From contig NZ_JAHTLF010000025.1 of the NCBI RefSeq assembly GCF_024614185.1, positions 1 to 64,000 on the forward strand: a stretch of DNA of 64,000 nucleotides, written 5' to 3'. The translations under genes were made by a program, and so were the position numbers. This stretch comes from Nocardioides carbamazepini. GTDB taxonomy: Bacteria > Actinomycetota > Actinomycetes > Propionibacteriales > Nocardioidaceae. Within the stretch, counting starts at the first letter, position 1, and the number at the start of each line of letters is the position of its first letter. Shown piece by piece: positions 58,578 to 64,000 of the stretch. The notes under the pieces are model-generated. The model was not told where the DNA came from and did not search any database. It saw nothing but the letters and a program-made list of their open reading frames with translations.

Positions 58578-59242
58578 AGGTCGGCGTCGTCACCTTCCCC
58601 GGCTCGCTCGACGACGTCGACGCACGCCGTGCGGTCCGCATCGGCGGCAACGAGGCGGTCGCCCTCTGGCACGGTGACGCCGACCTCAAGGGCGTCGACG
58701 CGGTCATCCTGCCCGGCGGCTTCTCGTACGGCGACTACCTGCGCTGCGGCGCCATCTCCCGGTTCGCCCCGGTCATGGAGAAGGTGGTCGAGGCCGCGAA
58801 CGCCGGCATGCCCGTCCTCGGCATCTGCAACGGCTTCCAGATCCTCTGCGAGTCCCACCTGCTGCCCGGCGCGCTGATCCGCAACGATCACCGCAGGTTC
58901 GTCTGTCGCGACCAGCTGCTGCGCATCGAGAGCAACCGGACCCCGTGGACCTCGGCCTACGCCCAGGGGCAGGAGATCCGGATCGTGCTCAAGAACGGGG
59001 AGGGCGGCTTCGTCGCCGACACCGAGACCCTCGCCCGCATCGAGGGCGAGGGCCAGGTCGTGGCGCGCTATCTCGAGGTCAACCCCAACGGGTCCCTCGA
59101 CGACATCGCCGGTGTCGCCAACGAGCGCGGCAACGTCGTCGGCCTGATGCCCCACCCCGAGCACGCCGTCGAGGAGCTCACCGGCAGCGGTCTCGACGGG
59201 CTCGGCTTCTTCACCTCGCTCGTCGAGACCGCCTTCGCCTGA
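58574..59242 (+). CDS. purQ: FGAM synthetase glutaminase subunit PurQ
   Basis: 222-residue class I glutamine amidotransferase that frees ammonia for PurL. Nucleophile Cys85 in VLGICNGFQ, and the His/Glu pair in MPHPEHAVE (near 193). GGFSYGDYLRCGA is the oxyanion region. GTG start overlaps the purS stop. Confidence 0.95.
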   Translation: MKVGVVTFPGSLDDVDARRAVRIGGNEAVALWHGDADLKGVDAVILPGGFSYGDYLRCGAISRFAPVMEKVVEAANAGMPVLGICNGFQILCESHLLPGALIRNDHRRFVCRDQLLRIESNRTPWTSAYAQGQEIRIVLKNGEGGFVADTETLARIEGEGQVVARYLEVNPNGSLDDIAGVANERGNVVGLMPHPEHAVEELTGSGLDGLGFFTSLVETAFA

Positions 59243-59262
59243 GCTCCCGCGGGGTCAGACCC

Positions 59263-59295
59263 GGCCCCGGACCCGCCCCAGTGGGGCCCGGGGCC
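59263..59295. terminator. Bidirectional terminator between purQ and codB
   Basis: GGCCCCGG...GCCCC-AGT-GGGGC-CCGGGGCC, a long GC stem between two convergent genes. Confidence 0.75.
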
Positions 59296-59305
59296 AGGAG
59301 CCGGC

Positions 59306-60604
59306 TCAGCTCCCGGTGGGGGTGAGCCGACGGTTGAGTCCGGCGCGCCCGACGGCGTACGAGCCGAATGCGGCCAGCACGACGCCGATGACAGGTGGCA
59401 CGCCGAACTCAGTCTCCTTGGCGATCCACGCGATGCCGCTGGCGGCCGCGTAGACCGCGAGATTCATGACGTTGAGGGCGGGCAGGCGCTCGCCCTCGGG
59501 CATCCCGCCGCGGCGCCAGCGGGCGTAGTAGTCGCCGATGACGACGCCGCCGAGCGGCGGGATGAAGACGCCGAGCAGGACCAGGTAGTCCACGAGGTGG
59601 TTCTGCACCCCGACCAGCGCGAGCACGGTGCCGACGATCGAGCCGTAGATGACGAACGGCGTCTTCTTGGGCTTCTCGAACAGCTCCGCCCCGGCCACGC
59701 CGAAGGCGTAGGCGGTGTCGGCGTTGGACTTCCACAGGTTGCCGAAGAGCAGCACCAGGCCCCAGGTGATCAGGCCGAGGTCGTAGAGGACGAGGACGAA
59801 GTCGCCCTGGCCGAAGGTCATCGCGCCGGTGGCGCCGAAGAAGATCATCAGCCCGTTGCCGATGAGGAAGCCGATCACGCAGGCGACCAGCGCCTGGTTG
59901 CCGGTGCGGGCGAAGCGGGTCCAGTTGGGTGCCTGGGTCCCCGCCGAGACGAAGGTGCCGACCACGGTCGTGATCGCGACCGCCATCGTCATCGAGCCGT
60001 TGGGCTCGACGTCGGCGAGCCCGGACCAGCCGCCGACCTCCTCGAGGGAGCGGAAGAGCACCCAGAACGCGAGGATCAGGATGAGCGGGGTGGAGATCGC
60101 CGAGACCCAGTACATGCCGCGGTAGCCGTAGCAGGCGGTCAGGCACATGAGGACGCTGGTCAGGATCATCACGGCGGCCTTCGCGGCACCCGACTCCCAC
60201 TCGAACGCCTGCGCGGTCAGATCGCCGATGGTGCCGATGACGACGCCGTACCAGCCGATCTGGGTGCCGCCCAGCAGGATCGAGCCGAGCTTGCTGCCGC
60301 GGTAGCCCAGCACGTAGCGCGCCATCACGACGGTGGTCAGGCCGGTCTTGGCGCCGATCCAGCCGAGCAGGGCGACGTACGTGCCGAGGATGAGCGAGCC
60401 GAGCAGGATCACGCGCAGCAGCTCGCCGAGCGCGAACGCCGAGCCGAGCTGGGCGCCGGCCAGCATGGTCGGCGTGAAGACGGTGAAGCCGAGCAGCACG
60501 ACCGCCAGCGAGATGAACGACTTGCGGGCATGCGCCGGGACCGGGGTGACCGGGTAGTCGGGGTCGACCGGGGCGGTGGCCTCGGACGGCCGCACGGTGC
60601 TCAC
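59306..60604 (-). CDS. codB: Cytosine permease (NCS1 family)
   Basis: 432 residues, about 12 helices of the NCS1 family. TPTMLAGAQLGSAFAL, GGTQIGWYGVVIGT, and APNWTRFARTG resemble CodB. Takes cytosine, or a related base, into the cell. GTG 60604 overlaps the stop of the deaminase gene (GTGA), so permease and deaminase are made together. Confidence 0.9.
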   Translation of the reverse strand: MSTVRPSEATAPVDPDYPVTPVPAHARKSFISLAVVLLGFTVFTPTMLAGAQLGSAFALGELLRVILLGSLILGTYVALLGWIGAKTGLTTVVMARYVLGYRGSKLGSILLGGTQIGWYGVVIGTIGDLTAQAFEWESGAAKAAVMILTSVLMCLTACYGYRGMYWVSAISTPLILILAFWVLFRSLEEVGGWSGLADVEPNGSMTMAVAITTVVGTFVSAGTQAPNWTRFARTGNQALVACVIGFLIGNGLMIFFGATGAMTFGQGDFVLVLYDLGLITWGLVLLFGNLWKSNADTAYAFGVAGAELFEKPKKTPFVIYGSIVGTVLALVGVQNHLVDYLVLLGVFIPPLGGVVIGDYYARWRRGGMPEGERLPALNVMNLAVYAAASGIAWIAKETEFGVPPVIGVVLAAFGSYAVGRAGLNRRLTPTGS

Positions 60605-61059
60605 GCCTCTTCCCCGATGTCCTCGGCCCACAGCTCGGGCTTCTCGCGCATCATCGTGACCATCAGCTCGCGGCAGCTCGGGTCGTCGAGCACGTCGACC
60701 ACGACGCCGCGCGAGCGCAGCCATTCCTCGGAGGCCTGGAAGCTCTGGTTCTCGCCCACGACGATCCGCGGGATGTCGTAGAGCACCGAGGTGCCCGCGC
60801 ACATGAAGCAGGGGGAGAGCGTCGTGTAGAGCGTGCTGGCCCGGTAGACCTTGGCGGGGAGCCGGCCGGCGGTCTCGATGCAGTCCGTCTCGCCGTGCCG
60901 GATGGCCGAGCCCTGCTGGACCCGGCGGTTGCGGCCGACGGCGAGCACCTCGCCCTCGTGGACGAGCGCGGCGCCGATCGGGATGCCGCCCTCCCCCCAG
61001 CCGATCCGGGCCTGCTCGATGGCGAGGTCGAGGAACCTGCGGTCGTCGTCGGTGATCAT
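60601..61059 (-). CDS. Cytosine deaminase of the yeast FCY1 type
   Basis: 152 residues, cytidine deaminase fold. Zinc site His55-Gly-Glu57 (RHGETDC) and Cys84/Cys87 (SPCFMC). The C-terminus (IVVGENQSFQASEEWLRSRG, then RELMVTMMREKPELW and EDIGEE) follows yeast FCY1 along its length. It would turn cytosine into uracil and ammonia. Most bacteria use the unrelated CodA amidohydrolase. Operon with codB, divergent from pucR. GGAGG precedes the ATG. Confidence 0.85.
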   Translation of the reverse strand: MITDDDRRFLDLAIEQARIGWGEGGIPIGAALVHEGEVLAVGRNRRVQQGSAIRHGETDCIETAGRLPAKVYRASTLYTTLSPCFMCAGTSVLYDIPRIVVGENQSFQASEEWLRSRGVVVDVLDDPSCRELMVTMMREKPELWAEDIGEEA

Positions 61060-61128
61060 GGGCCTGCCTCCGTGGGTCGATGTGTCGGGGCTCACATCAC
61101 CAGAGGCGCCGCACCGCGACAAGGGACA

Positions 61129-61134
61129 TAATGT
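61129..61134 (+). promoter_or_regulatory. -10 element of the pucR gene
   Basis: TAATGT, about 37 bases before the pucR ATG. The 112-bp gap must also hold the deaminase-codB promoter on the other strand. Confidence 0.4.
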
Positions 61135-61171
61135 CGGGCATGATCCATCATTCGCCGGACGGTTCGTCCTG

Positions 61172-62713
61172 ATGGGGGCAACTCTCGCCGAGGTGCTGGC
61201 CCTCCCGTCGTTCCGTGCTGCCAGCACCGAGGTGCTGCACGGCGACGTCGAGCGGGTCCAGGTGCGCTGGGTGCACTCCTCGGAGGTCTTCGAGATGGGC
61301 GCCCTGCTCGCCGGGGGCGAGGTGCTGCTCACCACCGGCCTCGGCCTGCACGGGCGCACGGCCGACCACCTCGCGTCGTACGTCGACCAGCTGGCCGACG
61401 CGGGCGTCGCGGCTCTCGGGCTGGAGCTGGGCCGGACGTTCTTCGCCGTACCGGAGCCGATCCTGGCCGCCGCGCGCCGCCGCGGCCTGGCGTTGCTGGC
61501 GTTCCCGGCGATGGTGCCCTTCGAGCGGATGGTTGAGGACTTCCACGAGCTGCTGGTGCGCCGCCGGGTCGCGGCCGGCGGTGACGGCGGGGACGCGGGC
61601 TGGCGCGCGCTCACCCAGGTGGTGATCGAGGGTCGCGGACTGCGGGCGCTGCTCGACGAGGTGTCCCGGCTCGCGGGCTGCGCCGTCGAGCTGCGGGACC
61701 CGGAGGGGCAGACCGTCGAACGGAGCCGGATCGCGTCGGTCTCCGACGACGAGGTCATCCCGACGCCGGTGCGCGGATCGGCCGGGCCGGTCGGCACCCT
61801 GCGGCTCCTGGGCGCGGAGAGTCCCGAGAGGCTGCGTCTGGCCGAGGTCGCGGCGCACGCCGTCGCGCTCGAGGTCGGGCGGGGGAGTGGCGCGGGCCAT
61901 CGCCCCGGGCCCGCCCAGTCGCTGGTGTCCGACCTGGTCGCCGGCGTCGTGGTCTCGCGGGCCGACGTGCTGCACCGGCTGGCCGCGCTCGGCTGGCCGC
62001 CCCAGGAGGGACGTCACCTGGTGGTCGCCGCGGTCGAGGTCGACTCCGCCGTACCGCTGACCGATGCGGCTGCCGCCGTCGAGGCGGCCTTCCACGACGA
62101 CGAGCGGGCCGACCCGGCCGTGCTGGTCGGGGTGAGCGGTGGACACGTCGTCGTGGTGCACCGCGGGGGCAGGCGCCCGGTGCCGGCCCAGGTCCGCGAC
62201 GAGCTGACCGGTGCCCGGGAGCGGCTCACCGTCCGGCTCCCCGGGCGGGTCCTGGTCGCAGCCGCCACCCCGGTCGCCGACCCGGGCGATCTGGCGTCGG
62301 CGGTCGGCCGCGCCCGGCAGGTGCTGCGCACCGCCCGGCGATACGGTCGGCGCGACGGGGTCGTGATGGAGCGCGACGTGGCGGCGCACCGACTGGTCAC
62401 CTCGTCGGTGGACCCCGCCGCGATGCGCGGGTTCGTCCGCGAGCAGATCGGCCCGCTCATCGACCACGACCGCGAGCACCGCAGCGAGCTGCTGCGGACC
62501 CTGGACGCCTACCTCGCCTGCTCGCTGTCGAAGGCCCGAGCGGCGGACCTGCTCGGCATCCGCCGCCAGTCGCTCTACGACCGGTTGGCGCGGATCGAGA
62601 GACTGCTCGGCGTCTCCCTCGACGAGCCGGACCACCGTACCGGCCTCGGCATCGCGCTGCTCGGCTGGCGGATGCAGACCGGCCTGGACCCGCAGGTCGG
62701 CTTCGGCGGCTGA
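61172..62713 (+). CDS. PucR-family transcriptional regulator
   Basis: 513 residues. N-terminal PucR domain (RVQVRWVHSSEVFEMGALL, then GGEVLLTTGLGL) of about 120 residues, a middle GGDEF-like part, and the C-terminal PucR helix-turn-helix (HRSELLRTLDAYLACS, then KARAADLLGIRRQSLYDRLARIE). The family controls purine, pyrimidine and amino acid use. Being divergent from the cytosine genes, it most likely senses cytosine or a product of it and controls codB and the deaminase. Confidence 0.88.
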   Translation: MGATLAEVLALPSFRAASTEVLHGDVERVQVRWVHSSEVFEMGALLAGGEVLLTTGLGLHGRTADHLASYVDQLADAGVAALGLELGRTFFAVPEPILAAARRRGLALLAFPAMVPFERMVEDFHELLVRRRVAAGGDGGDAGWRALTQVVIEGRGLRALLDEVSRLAGCAVELRDPEGQTVERSRIASVSDDEVIPTPVRGSAGPVGTLRLLGAESPERLRLAEVAAHAVALEVGRGSGAGHRPGPAQSLVSDLVAGVVVSRADVLHRLAALGWPPQEGRHLVVAAVEVDSAVPLTDAAAAVEAAFHDDERADPAVLVGVSGGHVVVVHRGGRRPVPAQVRDELTGARERLTVRLPGRVLVAAATPVADPGDLASAVGRARQVLRTARRYGRRDGVVMERDVAAHRLVTSSVDPAAMRGFVREQIGPLIDHDREHRSELLRTLDAYLACSLSKARAADLLGIRRQSLYDRLARIERLLGVSLDEPDHRTGLGIALLGWRMQTGLDPQVGFGG

Positions 62714-62718
62714 CCCGT

Positions 62719-62818
62719 TGAGTCGGCGGATCTGACCGGTCGAGCCGTCACTTCTGGATCCGGTTGTCAGCGGCGATGGACGGAAGTGACGGTTCAACGG
62801 GTCAGATGTGACGACTCA
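62719..62818. repeat. Imperfect 37-nt inverted repeat (REP/MITE-like)
   Basis: Left arm 62719-62754 (TTGAGTCG...GATCTGACC...GTCACTTC) and right arm 62783-62818 (GAAGTGAC...GGGTCAGATG...CGACTCAA), loop of about 28 bases. It starts five bases past the pucR stop and ends just before the end of the convergent DUF1906 gene. It may serve as a terminator. Confidence 0.7.
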
Positions 62819-62833
62819 ACCCCAGCCGGCTCA

Positions 62834-64000
62834 CTAGGAAGCGCCGCCGGCCAGCAGCGAGGCCCAGTTCTTCTTGGTCCACTTGTCCTTGACCTTCTGG
62901 CCGGCGCGGGCCTGCCAGCCGTGGATGCCGGCCTTCAGCTTCTTGTTGTACTTCTTCGACATCTTGCCCGGGTAGAGGCTCTGCTCCTGGAGCAGGCACT
63001 TGAGCGCGCGGACCTGCTTGGGCTTGGCCTTGCTCGGGGTGATCTTCTTGTAGTTGGCCAGGTTGACCTTGACGCCGCCGCACCGGAGCGGGCTCCCGTT
63101 GCCCAGCTCGAGGTAGTTGCTGTCGATGTTGATGGTGACGCCGCCCCAGGTCTCGTTGTGGCCGCCCCGGTACTGCTTCATCCGGTTGCCGGGCCGCCAG
63201 CCGTCCTCGGCGATGTAGCTGGTGGAGGTGTTCGCGACGTTGTCCCAGCGGGCGATCCAGATCCGGTCCGGGAGGACGACGTCGGCCCGGCCCTGCTGGC
63301 GCGCGTCGTCGAGGATCTTGATGCCCGAGCCGGCGCTGGAGTAGACCCCCGACACGTAGCCGAGCTGACGGATCCGGGCGGTCCAGCCGCTCAGGAAGGC
63401 GAGGGACGACTCGCGGCAGGTCGCGTCCTTGTAGTTGCTCCAGCCCTCGAGGTCGTACCACAGCGAGCTGCCGGGGACGATCCCCAGCGCCTGGGCGGCG
63501 GCCACGGCGCTGTCCGCCTCGGCCGTGCCCTGGGCGCGGGCGGCCTGGTAGCCGCCGGCGCTGGCGTTGCTGATCGTCGGGTCGATGGTGGCGCCGTAGC
63601 GGGGGAACCGGCCCACGCAGGTGGACTGCGGGCCCAGCGTGATCGGGAGGATCCGCCAGCCCTTGGCCAGCTGGGTGGACACCCACGTCGGGGTCAGGTT
63701 CTTCTGGGTCCTGCAGAACCGCGAGGCGCCGGAGATGTAGACCCCGACGGCTCGGAAGGGCGAGTGGGCCAGCCAGGCATCCATGTTCTTCTGCGACTGG
63801 GTCTCGCACTGGTCGAAGCCGTAGCCGGTGAAGTCACCGGGCGTCACCGGGTTCGTCGCGTTCGCGGCCAGGTCGACAGGCGTGTCGACGGGGGCGTCGG
63901 TCTCGGCAGCCTGGGGCGTGCCGCCGAGCGGCGTCAGCAGCGCCAGGGTCAGCAGCACGGCCAGCGCGCCGGCGGCGGCACCCGCGATCGGGACGCGGAG
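62834..64000 (-). CDS. Secreted DUF1906 (Rv2525c-like) protein, 5' end cut by the window
   Basis: 389 residues are visible; the start lies past 64000. The frame at the edge reads LRVPIAGAAAGALAVLLTLA, the core of a signal peptide that ends near TPQAAE. The DUF1906 glycoside-hydrolase-like domain follows: GYGFDQCETQSQKNMDAW, VGVYISGASRFC, WRILPITLGPQS and GSSLWYDLEGW, with the acidic residues of a TIM-barrel hydrolase. The end (LYPGKMSKKYNKKLKAGIHG, then WQARAG) looks like a small wall-binding domain. Family members act on the cell wall, but the reaction is not certain. Confidence 0.85.
   Translation of the reverse strand, partial: LRVPIAGAAAGALAVLLTLALLTPLGGTPQAAETDAPVDTPVDLAANATNPVTPGDFTGYGFDQCETQSQKNMDAWLAHSPFRAVGVYISGASRFCRTQKNLTPTWVSTQLAKGWRILPITLGPQSTCVGRFPRYGATIDPTISNASAGGYQAARAQGTAEADSAVAAAQALGIVPGSSLWYDLEGWSNYKDATCRESSLAFLSGWTARIRQLGYVSGVYSSAGSGIKILDDARQQGRADVVLPDRIWIARWDNVANTSTSYIAEDGWRPGNRMKQYRGGHNETWGGVTINIDSNYLELGNGSPLRCGGVKVNLANYKKITPSKAKPKQVRALKCLLQEQSLYPGKMSKKYNKKLKAGIHGWQARAGQKVKDKWTKKNWASLLAGGAS

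Noticed and set aside
1..64000. tRNA or rRNA genes
   Set aside because: Intergenic spaces were read on both strands, and no cloverleaf with T-arm GTTCGA plus acceptor pairing or rRNA motif was found; the GTTCGA at 32022 belongs to the LexA box.

Overview
The window is chromosomal DNA of a high-GC Gram-positive actinobacterium, most likely a Nocardioides-type member of the Propionibacteriales. The evidence is third codon positions that are almost all G or C, a class I lysyl-tRNA synthetase, a DUF222/HNH (13E12-type) endonuclease with a mycobacterial-type LexA box, many leaderless TANNNT-promoted genes, a sortase/LPXTG system and dispersed purine genes. The genus is inferred; no rRNA or other marker is present. 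No tRNA, rRNA, CRISPR array or complete insertion sequence was found, and no stretch over 300 bases lacks a gene. The longest gaps (about 31.96-32.24, 33.22-33.47 and 39.07-39.35 kb) hold the sites listed below.

Layout. 0-9.4 kb: a partial gene, a 57-residue membrane miniprotein, lysS, a lipid kinase, a MacB/FtsX-type ABC exporter with a divergent NarL/LiaR-type two-component system, and a fused acyl-CoA carboxyltransferase ending in a 32-bp palindromic repeat array. 9.4-21.4 kb: a ketosteroid isomerase with a KstR-like operator, purA, a Ser/Thr kinase fused to FG-GAP repeats, a TetR/hydrolase pair, purD, acetyltransferases, a VapBC module, twin Uma2 nucleases, purB and a broken SRPBCC gene. 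21.4-28.4 kb: a six-gene Liv-type ABC importer operon with a built-in acyl-CoA ligase, led by a CRP-type site. 28.4-33.4 kb: a secreted repeat protein, a MhuD-like haem oxygenase, the SOS-boxed HNH protein, and a lipoprotein bracketed by IS481-end-like sequences.

33.4-49.6 kb is the most unusual part. It looks like one cell-surface module: an LPXTG-anchored Ig-repeat protein, a small FxLYD-like lipoprotein, a 1,899-residue secreted protein with three NHL-type propellers, eight cadherin-like domains and its own C-terminal sortase domain, an MFS transporter, and two paralogous MalT/LuxR-type ATPase regulators that flank the set. A 21-bp direct-repeat motif with fixed spacing occurs in three leaders of this module and nowhere else that I noticed. 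I infer that the regulators control deposition of a sortase-linked surface structure.

49.6-64 kb: a degenerate HIT-like protein, a propeller glycosidase-like protein, a sulfotransferase that overlaps its neighbour antisense, an AAA/DUF4143 ATPase behind three 22-bp iterons, an ECF sigma factor with a membrane partner, purC, an acyl-CoA ligase, purS-purQ, a cytosine salvage cluster (codB, an FCY1-type deaminase, PucR), a palindromic repeat, and the C-terminal part of a DUF1906 secreted protein. Purine synthesis genes (purA, D, B, C, S, Q) are spread along the window, most with their own leaderless promoter.
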